Shown: positions 50,338 to 58,229 of the stretch, piece by piece
Layout: every line of letters begins with the position of its first letter
Position numbering within the stretch: the first letter of the stretch is position 1
NCBI GenBank assembly: GCA_963656065.1
Contig: CAVKGV010000011.1
Location: 1-64,000 of the forward strand
DNA: 64,000 bases
Source of the DNA: Hallerella sp963656065
GTDB lineage: Bacteria > Fibrobacterota > Fibrobacteria > Fibrobacterales > Fibrobacteraceae
Direction: 5' to 3'
Program-made: the position numbers and the translations under genes
Notes under the pieces: generated by a model
Seen by the model: the letters and a program-made list of their open reading frames with translations, nothing else
The model's database searches: none
Told to the model about the DNA's origin: nothing

Positions 50338-51315
50338 ATGCGGGACGAAATTTTTTTGGAAAATCTGTACTTGGAGCATATTGATGAAAATATTCGAAAA
50401 TTTCCGCAATCTTTTTTAGATGCGGATGAAATTAAAATTTTAAAAAAGCTTGATGAAATGGCGCTCCTTCACTGCGTCCGAAATTTATCGCCGAAAAGTG
50501 AAACTTGGGCGACGATTTCCCTATTCGTCGATTATTTTAAACTAGTCCCGGAACCCAGAAATCCAAGAATTCTTTGGGCTTTTTTGATTGCGCTTTTTTT
50601 GTTTTCGGATGAGACTTGTTTTTCGGAGCTGGAAAAAGAAATTTTAAGAAAATTGATTTGGCGAATATGTCTTTATCTTAACGGACTAAAAGACTGTCCG
50701 CCCATGCTTTCAGAAGAAAAACAACAGGTGGATTTGTCGTTTGAAAAAAATATTGATGAAATGAAACTGTATAAAGCGGGATTTGATTTGCAAGATGCAA
50801 AATTAGAAGAAATTTTAAATACATTAGATGATTCTAGGTCAAAGGAACGGTTTTATTTGATGAGAAATGTCTATCGCGAAGGAAAGAAGCTTCTTCAAAA
50901 TCGGGAAAATGCGGAGCTTTTGTTCCTTTTGAAAAATCGGACAGAAAAAGATCCGAATCACAATGAGTATTTTGCGACAGGTTGCCATACCGATTCGGTT
51001 CATCGCAATTCAGCGATTCAAAGAGGTCTTGTCAAGGCGGATGGAATAAAGTCTTCTAATCCTGAGTATTTGGAAAATGAAAATGTCGTCTTCCACTCAC
51101 ATCCCAGTCGTTCACCGCTATCTGTTAACGGAATTGTTGATGGAGATTTAGGACATTCTGTTCAATCGGGCAAACAAGTTTTTGGTATCAATTCTGACGG
51201 CGATATCTTTTATACAACGCCTGAACTTGCGGGGCAATGTTTTGCTTCGACCGATCGTTGTAGCAGTTACAATGGGCAAGTGTTCCTTGGAAACATCAAG
51301 GACTTTTTACAGTGA
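50338..51315 (+). CDS. Unknown protein with C-terminal JAB/MPN- or DUF4329-like HSHP domain
   Basis: A 325-residue, AT-rich gene. Residues about 1-210 are mostly charged helices with one more hydrophobic stretch (ILWAFLIALFLF), unrecognised. The C-terminal about 110 residues contain VVFHSHPSRSPLSVNGIVDGD and GKQVFGINSDGDIFYTT, similar in plan to the metal-binding JAB/MPN fold or to DUF4329, both found in toxins and processing peptidases. The canonical JAMM spacing (HxHx7SxxD) is not exact, so activity is doubtful. TTGAGG precedes the ATG. It overlaps the next gene by 4 bases (GTGA). Confidence 0.6.
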   Translation: MRDEIFLENLYLEHIDENIRKFPQSFLDADEIKILKKLDEMALLHCVRNLSPKSETWATISLFVDYFKLVPEPRNPRILWAFLIALFLFSDETCFSELEKEILRKLIWRICLYLNGLKDCPPMLSEEKQQVDLSFEKNIDEMKLYKAGFDLQDAKLEEILNTLDDSRSKERFYLMRNVYREGKKLLQNRENAELLFLLKNRTEKDPNHNEYFATGCHTDSVHRNSAIQRGLVKADGIKSSNPEYLENENVVFHSHPSRSPLSVNGIVDGDLGHSVQSGKQVFGINSDGDIFYTTPELAGQCFASTDRCSSYNGQVFLGNIKDFLQ

Positions 51316-52286
51316 TTCGTTCTTTTTGCGTGCTCGGATTCTGTTGCCTTCAGGTCTTGAATGCTTTGACCCCTTGTGAGCGATTTCTGAAAGACAATGT
51401 TGAATTTGTAAAGAATGCATCTGCAGCCTCTTGCCTAGATAGCGTCCGTTTGTTCTTTACGGAATATTACGCCCCTTACGATGTTCACATCGCGGAAATT
51501 CAAAAAGAAAACTTTGCATCGCATTTCGTGTTTCGTTGCCGTGTCGGTTCTTGCAAAAATGAAGGGAGGACTTGGGAAAGGTTCAAACAGGAAAATACAG
51601 AAAAGAAATGTGTTCGAGAATTTGTCTCGGCTGATTCCGCGAAATTGTTTTCATCTTTTAAAAATTTTATCCGCCAAATCGAAAACCTGGATGATCGAAA
51701 ATTTGATTCGCTTTATTCGGCGAACGATCTGTTTTGTAATCTATATCAAAATGCTTTTACCCGTCTCTTTGCAAGACCTCTTCAAAGTGGCGGCTACATT
51801 TCCGTGAAGAATGATTCCGTTTTGTATATCCAGGGGAATTCTCTTTCGCCTGGGCTTTTCTTGAGTAATTTTAAGACGGGAATACAGCGGAAAGTTTATG
51901 ATTTTTTCCATCGAACGGAAGACGGCTTTACGCTAAGCGATGAATTTCGAATCATGGAGAGTTCGGATTCGTCTTATCGCATGGAATATGCGGGAGGCGA
52001 TATCGTCTATTATGACGGCAAGGATTCGGTTTCTTTTGTACTCGGCGACACTTCGGGCTTTTGGATGTTCATCCAGTATAAATTAAATGGTGATTCTGTA
52101 TTGCATTCAAATGCTCCCGAGTACCTGAAAAATGCGGAATCCTATCAAATGTCCGAAGCGACAGCGCATCGCTATCTGTTGAAAATGAAACGCTACCGCA
52201 TTCCTTTCTACGGAACGGATACAAGCGATAACAAGCCGCTTTTCCAAAAGAAATTTCCGTTTTACAGAATCGACTGCTTTCGCTAA
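51312..52286 (+). CDS. Exported protein of unknown function
   Basis: A 324-residue protein from a GTG start overlapping the previous stop (GTGA), with a probable signal peptide (SFCVLGFCCLQVLNALT). The mature part is soluble-looking, with scattered cysteines (CERF, CLDS, CRVGSC, CVREF, CNLY) that could form disulfides. The family is not recognised. Tight coupling and the same AT-rich composition suggest that it works with, or protects against, the product of the previous gene. Confidence 0.6.
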   Translation: MIRSFCVLGFCCLQVLNALTPCERFLKDNVEFVKNASAASCLDSVRLFFTEYYAPYDVHIAEIQKENFASHFVFRCRVGSCKNEGRTWERFKQENTEKKCVREFVSADSAKLFSSFKNFIRQIENLDDRKFDSLYSANDLFCNLYQNAFTRLFARPLQSGGYISVKNDSVLYIQGNSLSPGLFLSNFKTGIQRKVYDFFHRTEDGFTLSDEFRIMESSDSSYRMEYAGGDIVYYDGKDSVSFVLGDTSGFWMFIQYKLNGDSVLHSNAPEYLKNAESYQMSEATAHRYLLKMKRYRIPFYGTDTSDNKPLFQKKFPFYRIDCFR

Positions 52287-52301
52287 GAACGTTTTTTTAG
52301 A

Positions 52302-53276
52302 TTAGAAATTTGCCAGGTACGCTTTCCATGTCGTGGAAAGAATCGTTTCCAGATCGGAGTATTTGGCTTCCCAACCGAGAATTTCCTTTGCCTTGGACGG
52401 ATTGGCAATCAGCGATGCCGGGTCGCCGGGCCTGCGTTCCACGATACGGTAAGGAACTTTCTTTCCGGAAACTTTTTCTGCTCCGCGGATGATGTCAAGA
52501 ACGCTCGCTCCGGTTTGCGTTCCCAGATTGACGACCAGGCTTTTGTCGTTACGCTGCAAGTAGTCAAAAGCCATTCTGTGTCCGCGGGCGAGGTCGTTTA
52601 CGTGGATGTAGTCGCGAACCCCGGTTCCGTCGGCGGTGTCGTAATCGTTTCCGAAGACAAGAACTTCCTTGCGCTTGCCGGTGAGGGTTTCCATCACGAC
52701 AGGGATCAGGTTCGCCGGATTTTTTTCAAGGCCCGTAAGACGTCCCTTGACGTCGTAGCCGGCGGCGTTGAAGTAGCGGAGCGCGGCAAAGCGGATCCCG
52801 CGAAGTTTGTCGTACCAGTTCAAAAACTTTTCGATGGCGAGTTTGGTGAAGCCGTAATAGTTTTCGGGATCGGTCGGATGATTCTCATCGACGGGCGTGT
52901 ATTTGGGGGAACCATAGACGGCGGCGGAACTCGAAAAGACGATGAACTTTACCTTGTGTGAAGCGGCCGCATTTAAGATGTTGGTGGAACCGTTGATGTT
53001 GTTTACACTGTACTTTTCAGGATTTGTCATGGATTCGCCCGCAGCCTTGAACGCCGCGAGATGCACGAGCCCTTCGGGTTTGAAATCTTCAAAGAACGCG
53101 TCCAATTCTGCTGGATTTAAAATGTCGCCTTGGGTGAATCCCGCTTCCGGGAAAAGATTTTGGCGAAGTCCTGTCGAAAGATTGTCGAAGACATGGATCT
53201 CATGCCCCGCGTCGAGAAGTTCCCGGACCGTGTGGGAACCGATATAGCCTGCGCCGCCGATCACTGCAATTTTCAC
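52302..53276 (-). CDS. galE: UDP-glucose 4-epimerase
   Basis: A 324-residue short-chain dehydrogenase-fold enzyme that interconverts UDP-glucose and UDP-galactose. NAD-binding GGAGYIGSH at residues 7-15, the SSSAAVYG catalytic serine region, YYGFTKLAIEK with catalytic Y and K, and RYFNAAG are all present. It may supply sugar for the surface polysaccharide. It is convergent with the exported unknown gene (15-base gap). GGAGG upstream is its ribosome binding site. Confidence 0.95.
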   Translation of the reverse strand: MKIAVIGGAGYIGSHTVRELLDAGHEIHVFDNLSTGLRQNLFPEAGFTQGDILNPAELDAFFEDFKPEGLVHLAAFKAAGESMTNPEKYSVNNINGSTNILNAAASHKVKFIVFSSSAAVYGSPKYTPVDENHPTDPENYYGFTKLAIEKFLNWYDKLRGIRFAALRYFNAAGYDVKGRLTGLEKNPANLIPVVMETLTGKRKEVLVFGNDYDTADGTGVRDYIHVNDLARGHRMAFDYLQRNDKSLVVNLGTQTGASVLDIIRGAEKVSGKKVPYRIVERRPGDPASLIANPSKAKEILGWEAKYSDLETILSTTWKAYLANF

Positions 53277-53395
53277 CGTTGCCTCCGATGTCGAAATTTT
53301 ACGGCATTAATTTAGAAATCGTTGCTCGCCCGGGACGCTTTCGATGTAAAACTTGAATCGGCGAAAGCCGAAAACGGGAAGATTTTTTAAAAATA

Positions 53396-53424
53396 TTGAC
53401 AAACGTTTTTTTCTTATTGTTTTA
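53396..53424 (+). promoter_or_regulatory. Candidate promoter (perfect TTGACA) of the small lipoprotein gene
   Basis: TTGACA at 53396-53401 is a perfect -35 box in AT-rich DNA. At 17 bases the -10 hexamer reads GTTTTA (53419-53424), a poor match; TATTGT (53415) is nearer consensus but too close. A TCGGC-GAAA-GCCGA hairpin lies just upstream at 53358-53371. Confidence 0.35.
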
Positions 53425-53452
53425 AAGCCGTTTTAAAATACAGGAGAAAAAA

Positions 53453-53809
53453 ATGAAAACAATTTTGGCGTTGAGTTTGCTTTGTGGAATAATGCTTTTT
53501 TGCGGCTGCTCGCAGAATCTGGCGAGATTCTCGCTGGTTTCAACCGGCAATGTTCCGCTTTCAAACGTGGAGGACGGAGGATATGTGGTCGGAAAGGATT
53601 GCATTCGGCGAATTCTCTTCTTTACATTCGGAAACCGCAACGACCGGATTACCGGAGCCGTTGTCAACGCTCTGGAAAGGGCCGAGAAAAAAGATTTGCC
53701 GTCCGATGCCCTTGTGAACGCTTCTATTTCACATTCGTCCGCGGACTTTCTTTTGTTTTCCTGGGATTGCTACGAGGCAAAAGGCAAGGCGATTCGCGTC
53801 GGAAATTGA
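53453..53809 (+). CDS. Small lipoprotein, TRL-like
   Basis: A 118-residue lipoprotein (LFCGC, lipid cysteine near residue 19). The mature part (NLARFSLVSTGNVPL, GKDCIRRILFFTFGNRNDRITGAVVNALERA, LVNASISHS) has the layout of TRL-like/DUF6567 lipoproteins of unknown function. GGAGAAAAA precedes the ATG. It stands alone between the divergent galE and the convergent ABC-F gene. Confidence 0.65.
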   Translation: MKTILALSLLCGIMLFCGCSQNLARFSLVSTGNVPLSNVEDGGYVVGKDCIRRILFFTFGNRNDRITGAVVNALERAEKKDLPSDALVNASISHSSADFLLFSWDCYEAKGKAIRVGN

Positions 53810-53812
53810 GCT

Positions 53813-55573
53813 TCATCCGATTCCGTCCAAAATTTCGAAGCGCTCGTAGGCTGTTTCCAGGAGGTTTTCCTTTTCGGCGAGAAGCTTTTGCGTTTCGATG
53901 AGCTTCGCCGGATTCGTATAGACTTCTTCCTTTCCTAGCAGCTCTTGCAGTTCGGTGATTTCCTGCTCGAGCTTTTCGATGGTTTCGGGGAGAGCCTGGT
54001 ATTCGCGCTCTTCCTTATAGCTGCGCTTTTTCTTTTCCTTTGGACGCTCGTCGGTTGCCTTCTTTGCTGAGTTTGCGAGCGATTCGGCTTCCTTGGCGCG
54101 AAGCTTTTTCGCTTCGGCGTAGTCGCTAAAGCCTCCGACATTTTCGTGAATGTCCCCGACGCCTTCGAATCCCAGAATCTCCGTGGCGATGTTGTCGAGA
54201 AAGTCCCGGTCGTGGCTGACCGTGATGACCGTTCCGTTGTATTCGGCAAGCAGATCGGCAAGCAGATCGAGCGTTTCCATGTCCAGGTCGTTCGTGGGTT
54301 CGTCGAGAACCAGCACGTTGGATGGATGCGAAAAAAGGCAGGCGAGGAGAAGTCGGTTGCGTTCGCCCCCGGAGAGTGCGCTGATCGGGCCGCGGGCGCG
54401 TTCGGCGGTAAAGAGAAAATCCTGCAGGTAGCTGAGAACGTGGCGTTTCTGTCCGTTGAGAACAACGTATTCCTGGCCGTCCCCGATGTTTTCGACGAGC
54501 GTTTTGTCTTCGCGCAGGCGAGTCCGCATCTGGTCGAAGTAGGCTATCTGAAGGTTCGTGCCGAGCCGCACTGTTCCCGTTTGCGGAACGAGTTCCCCTA
54601 AAAGGATTTTGAGAAGCGTCGTTTTGCCGCAACCGTTCGGTCCGACGATTCCTACGCGGTCTCCACGGGAAATCTCCGTTGAAAAATTCTGGATGAGAGG
54701 TTTCCCTTCGTAAGAATAGGAAATGTTTTCGGCGCGGACGACAAGTCTTCCTGACCGTTCCGCTTCGGTAATCTGCATTTTGACGTTTCCGGTCCGGTTC
54801 CGGCGTTCGGCGCGTTCCTTTCGCATCTTGATCAAAGCCCTGACGCGACCCTCGTTACGCGTGCGCCTTGCCTGGATTCCCTTGCGAATCCAAACTTCCT
54901 CTTCGGCGAGCCGTTTGTCAAAAAGTTTGTTTGCCTTGGCTTCTTCGGCGAGCGATTCGTCGCGATGACGTACAAATTCATCATAGGGGAAATTCCAGGA
55001 ACGGATGCGCCCGCGGTCAAGTTCGAGAATCCGTGTGGCGAGCCTTCGCACAAAAGCCCTGTCATGGCTGATAAAGAGAACGGCACACGAAATTCGGGCG
55101 AGGATCCCTTCTAGCCATTGGATGCTCGGAATGTCTAGATGGTTCGTCGGCTCGTCGAGAAGCAGCAAATCGGGTTCTTCGGCGAGAGCCTTTGCAAAAA
55201 GGACGCGCCGCTTTTGGCCTCCGGAAAGGGAATTGTAAAAAGCTTCGGGGTCGATTCCCGTTTTCCCGAGGATATCTTCGCCGGCGGAATGCCGTTCGGA
55301 CCTTTTGCCGATAACGATGTCGCGAACCGTTCCGTCGATGTTTGCGGGAATTTCCTGGATGAGGCGGGCCGTGCGCAGACCGCTTTTGCGAATGATTTCG
55401 CCCGTATTCGCTTCCATTTCGTCCGATAAAATTTTGAGCAGCGTACTTTTGCCTTCGCCGTTTCTTCCCATAAGGCATACGCGTTCATTTTCCTGGATGT
55501 CAAAAGAAACATTGTCTAAAAGGGGCGGATCGCTAAATCGGAGCGTTAAATTCTTGACGGATATCAGTGCCAT
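53813..55573 (-). CDS. uup: ABC-F family ATPase (Uup-like)
   Basis: A 586-residue protein with two ABC ATPase domains (Walker A GRNGEGKST and GPNGCGKTT; signatures SGGQKRR and SGGERNR), an ABC-F linker between them, and a C-terminal coiled coil (residues about 505-580, KKRSYKEEREYQALPETIEKLEQEITELQEL) as in Uup. There are no membrane segments. It acts on the ribosome E site or on branched DNA. It ends 3 bases from the convergent lipoprotein gene. Confidence 0.92.
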   Translation of the reverse strand: MALISVKNLTLRFSDPPLLDNVSFDIQENERVCLMGRNGEGKSTLLKILSDEMEANTGEIIRKSGLRTARLIQEIPANIDGTVRDIVIGKRSERHSAGEDILGKTGIDPEAFYNSLSGGQKRRVLFAKALAEEPDLLLLDEPTNHLDIPSIQWLEGILARISCAVLFISHDRAFVRRLATRILELDRGRIRSWNFPYDEFVRHRDESLAEEAKANKLFDKRLAEEEVWIRKGIQARRTRNEGRVRALIKMRKERAERRNRTGNVKMQITEAERSGRLVVRAENISYSYEGKPLIQNFSTEISRGDRVGIVGPNGCGKTTLLKILLGELVPQTGTVRLGTNLQIAYFDQMRTRLREDKTLVENIGDGQEYVVLNGQKRHVLSYLQDFLFTAERARGPISALSGGERNRLLLACLFSHPSNVLVLDEPTNDLDMETLDLLADLLAEYNGTVITVSHDRDFLDNIATEILGFEGVGDIHENVGGFSDYAEAKKLRAKEAESLANSAKKATDERPKEKKKRSYKEEREYQALPETIEKLEQEITELQELLGKEEVYTNPAKLIETQKLLAEKENLLETAYERFEILDGIG

Positions 55574-55598
55574 GCGATAAAGGTAGAAAAAAGGCGGA

Positions 55599-55811
55599 TC
55601 AAAAAGACGCTGTCTTGAATCGGTGCGATTTTTCCTTGTTCTTTCCGTTATCTTTCGAAGTTCGTTCGGCTTCCGCTTTTAACAATAGAAAGGCTTCTTT
55701 TTCTGCATCCTCTGTGTGGGTCGGGTCAAATGCTTTTTTGAATGTCGGATCGATGAGAAGGTTGGCGCAGGGCCCGTGTCCGAATTCGGAAATTCTTTTT
55801 GTGTTTTTTTT
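55599..55811 (-). pseudogene. Unrecognised coding remnant without a start codon
   Basis: A 70-codon open stretch on the minus strand ending in TGA at 55601-55599, preceded by an in-frame TAG and containing no ATG. It reads like protein (GHGPCANLLIDPTFKKAFDP, then EDAEKEAFLLLKAEAE). The FKKAF phrase faintly recalls Rpn-type (PD-(D/E)XK) recombination nucleases, but that is not secure. It occupies most of the 286-base gap between the ABC-F gene and the transporter. Confidence 0.3.
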
Positions 55812-55859
55812 CTATGTTTCCGAGAAAAATTTCACGCGTTTTAGAAGAGTTAAACAAAA

Positions 55860-56801
55860 ATGAAAAGAATTTGTGACTTTATTTCCCGATATATGGGAGC
55901 GATTGTTTTGTTGGCGGCGGTTGTCGCCTTGTTTTTCCCCGTGAGCTTCGGCTGGATTCAGACATCCTTCATTAACCCGTTGCTCGGGCTTGTGATGTTC
56001 GGCATGGGCTTGACGCTCAATCCTGCCGATTTCAAGGTGGTGTTCAGCCGTCCGAAGGACGTCGTCATCGGATTCTTTGCGCAGTTTATCATCATGCCGC
56101 TCACGGCGTGGATTCTCACCAAAGTGTTCCATCTGTCGCCTGAGCTTGCGCTTGGCGTCATCTTGGTGGGCAGTTGTCCGGGCGGAACGGCGTCCAACGT
56201 TATCACCTATTTGGCCAAGGGCGATCTCGCCCTGTCCGTAGGGATGACGGCTACTTCCACCATAATGGCGCCTTTGATGACGCCCCTCATCGTCTGGATT
56301 ATGGCGGGCACATTCGTGGATGTGGATGCGCTCGGCATGTTCTTCTCGATCTTCCAGGTGGTGATCCTTCCGATAGTCATCGGATTTGCCGTCCAGCGAT
56401 ATTTCCCGAAGTTCACTTCCCGAGCCATCGGTTTTCTGCCGGCCTTCTCGTCCTTGGCGATTGCCGTCATCGCCGGCATCGTCGTGTCTCACAATGCGGA
56501 GAAACTGTGGACTTGCGGCTTCCTTATCATTCTCGTGGTGATGCTCCACAATGTCAGTGGATTGGTTCTTGGATTCGTTGCCGCCAAGCTTCTGAAGCTG
56601 GAATACAGGAAGTGTGTGGCTGTCAGCATCGAGGTGGGCATGCAAAATTCCGGTTTGGCCTGTTCTCTTGCCGCGCTTCATTTCGCCGCATACCCCTTGG
56701 CGGCCATCCCGGGCGCCATTTTCAGCGTTTGGCATAACATCAGCGGCGCTTTGGTTGCCCGGCTGTATAGTAGCAGGGCGAAAAAACAGGCGACGAAGTA
56801 G
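55860..56801 (+). CDS. Bile acid:sodium symporter family (BASS) transporter
   Basis: A 313-residue protein with about nine to ten transmembrane segments. NPLLGLVMFGMGLTLNPADF, GVILVGSCPGGTASNVITYLAKGDLALSVGMTATSTIMAPLMTP and EVGMQNSGLACSLAALHF are hallmarks of the BASS fold (discontinuous helices at the sodium sites). The substrate may be an organic acid such as pantoate or another monocarboxylate. Glycine codons are mostly GGC, unlike the GGA/GGC mix of neighbours, which hints at transfer. Confidence 0.9.
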   Translation: MKRICDFISRYMGAIVLLAAVVALFFPVSFGWIQTSFINPLLGLVMFGMGLTLNPADFKVVFSRPKDVVIGFFAQFIIMPLTAWILTKVFHLSPELALGVILVGSCPGGTASNVITYLAKGDLALSVGMTATSTIMAPLMTPLIVWIMAGTFVDVDALGMFFSIFQVVILPIVIGFAVQRYFPKFTSRAIGFLPAFSSLAIAVIAGIVVSHNAEKLWTCGFLIILVVMLHNVSGLVLGFVAAKLLKLEYRKCVAVSIEVGMQNSGLACSLAALHFAAYPLAAIPGAIFSVWHNISGALVARLYSSRAKKQATK

Positions 56802-56840
56802 AACGGACCCGCCGTTCCCCGCTCGAAGTTTCCTTTCAAA

Positions 56841-56860
56841 TTTTGTAATTTTATACAAAA
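56841..56860. promoter_or_regulatory. 7-bp inverted repeat upstream of glmM
   Basis: TTTTGTA (56841-56847) and TACAAAA (56854-56860) are exact reverse complements separated by ATTTTA, 17 bases before the glmM start. It may be an operator or overlap a promoter. Confidence 0.4.
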
Positions 56861-56876
56861 GATAAAGGTATAATTT

Positions 56877-58220
56877 ATGTCTGTTTTGATGCGCTCTGTT
56901 TCAGGAATCCGCGGAATTGTCGGCGATACGCTCACTCCGCAAGTTTTGACAAGTCACGTGAAAGCCTTTTTGGAAGTTACCGGTGCGAGAAAGGTCGTCA
57001 TCGGGCGCGATAGCCGTCCGACTGGAGATGCGATCGTTTCGTTTGTGTCCGGCCTTTGCCGTTTAGCGGGCGCCGATGTCGTCGATGTGGGACTTGCGAC
57101 GACTCCGAGCGTAGAACTCTTTGTGACGAAGCTTCGTGCCGATGCGGGGATCATCGTGACGGCGAGCCACAATCCGTTAGAATGGAACGCTCTCAAGTTT
57201 CTCGACCAGAAGGGAATTTTTCTCGGACCGGATGAAGTCAAGGACCTTTTCGCCATTGCGGATTCGGGAAAGTTCATCTATCCGGACTACCGCCAGATGG
57301 GAACTTGCGAAAAGCTTGAAGACGCCGATGCGTTCCACATCGACGAGACTCTTGCAATCCCGTTTATGGATGTCCCGAAAATCCGGGCCCGACGTTTCAA
57401 GGTCGCTGTCGATGCCGTAAACGGTGCGGGTTCCCACATCGTACCTAGACTGCTTGAATCTCTCGGCTGTGACGTGGTGTGTGTCCACTGTGAACCGGAC
57501 GGCACTTTCCCGCGCGGACCGGAACCTATCCCGTCGAACCTGAAGGACTTAGAAAAAGCTGTTCGGGAAAATGGTTGCGCTGTGGGATTTGCGCTCGACC
57601 CGGATGCGGACCGCTGTGCGCTTGTCGATGGCAACGGCTGTGCAATCGGCGAAGAATATACGCTTGCCATGGCGACGGAAGCGGTCCTTTCGAAAAAGAA
57701 AGGTCCCGTGTGCGTAAACCTTTCCACGTCGCGGATGAGTGCCGATATTGCGGAAAAGTTCGGCGTCGGATTTTCCCGGGCGAAAGTCGGCGAGGTGAAC
57801 GTGAGCCTGCAAATGATGAAGGAAGGCTGCATTGTCGGTGGCGAAGGCAACGGCGGCGTGATTTTGCCTGCGGTCCATTACGGGCGCGATTCGCTTGTCT
57901 CGGCGGCGCTTGTCCTTTCGTGGATGGCGGAAAACGGTGGCGGTCCTGAAAAATTCAAGGCGGAACATCTCCAGTATGCGATGCCGAAGAAAAAGTTCCC
58001 GCTGGGCGAAAAGCCCGTTCAGAGTGTTTTCGAGGAAGTCAAACGGGAATTTTCGGATTATTCCGCCGACACGCGCGATGGCCTATGGCTCGGCAAGGGA
58101 AAGAGCTTTGTCCATGTCCGCGCGTCAAATACGGAACCTGTCATCCGCGTCATTTCCGAGGCGCCGACCGAGGCGGAAGCGGAAGAGCTCTGTGCAAAAG
58201 TTGAAGCGAAGATTCGTTAA
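56877..58220 (+). CDS. glmM: Phosphoglucosamine mutase / phosphohexomutase
   Basis: A 447-residue alpha-D-phosphohexomutase with the phosphoserine loop TASHNPLEWNALKF (near residue 98-111), metal loop DPDADRCAL and the sugar-binding GGEGNGGVI. The C-terminal phosphate-binding RASNTEPVIRVI is complete. Being 9 bases upstream of glmS, it most likely makes glucosamine-1-phosphate for UDP-GlcNAc. AAAGG at 56864-56868 is the ribosome binding site. Confidence 0.87.
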   Translation: MSVLMRSVSGIRGIVGDTLTPQVLTSHVKAFLEVTGARKVVIGRDSRPTGDAIVSFVSGLCRLAGADVVDVGLATTPSVELFVTKLRADAGIIVTASHNPLEWNALKFLDQKGIFLGPDEVKDLFAIADSGKFIYPDYRQMGTCEKLEDADAFHIDETLAIPFMDVPKIRARRFKVAVDAVNGAGSHIVPRLLESLGCDVVCVHCEPDGTFPRGPEPIPSNLKDLEKAVRENGCAVGFALDPDADRCALVDGNGCAIGEEYTLAMATEAVLSKKKGPVCVNLSTSRMSADIAEKFGVGFSRAKVGEVNVSLQMMKEGCIVGGEGNGGVILPAVHYGRDSLVSAALVLSWMAENGGGPEKFKAEHLQYAMPKKKFPLGEKPVQSVFEEVKREFSDYSADTRDGLWLGKGKSFVHVRASNTEPVIRVISEAPTEAEAEELCAKVEAKIR

Positions 58221-58229
58221 GGGGACGGT

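Noticed and set aside
55567..55863. 98-codon plus-strand open frame before the BASS gene
   Set aside because: Low-quality sequence (phenylalanine runs from T-tracts); the minus-strand frame over the same bases looks more like protein.
56869..56874. TATAAT directly before glmM
   Set aside because: It lies 3 bases before the start codon, too close to serve as a -10 box for this gene unless the mRNA is leaderless; AAAGG upstream indicates a normal ribosome binding site.
58221..58229. glmS ribozyme
   Set aside because: Only 9 bases separate glmM from glmS, too little for the ribozyme.
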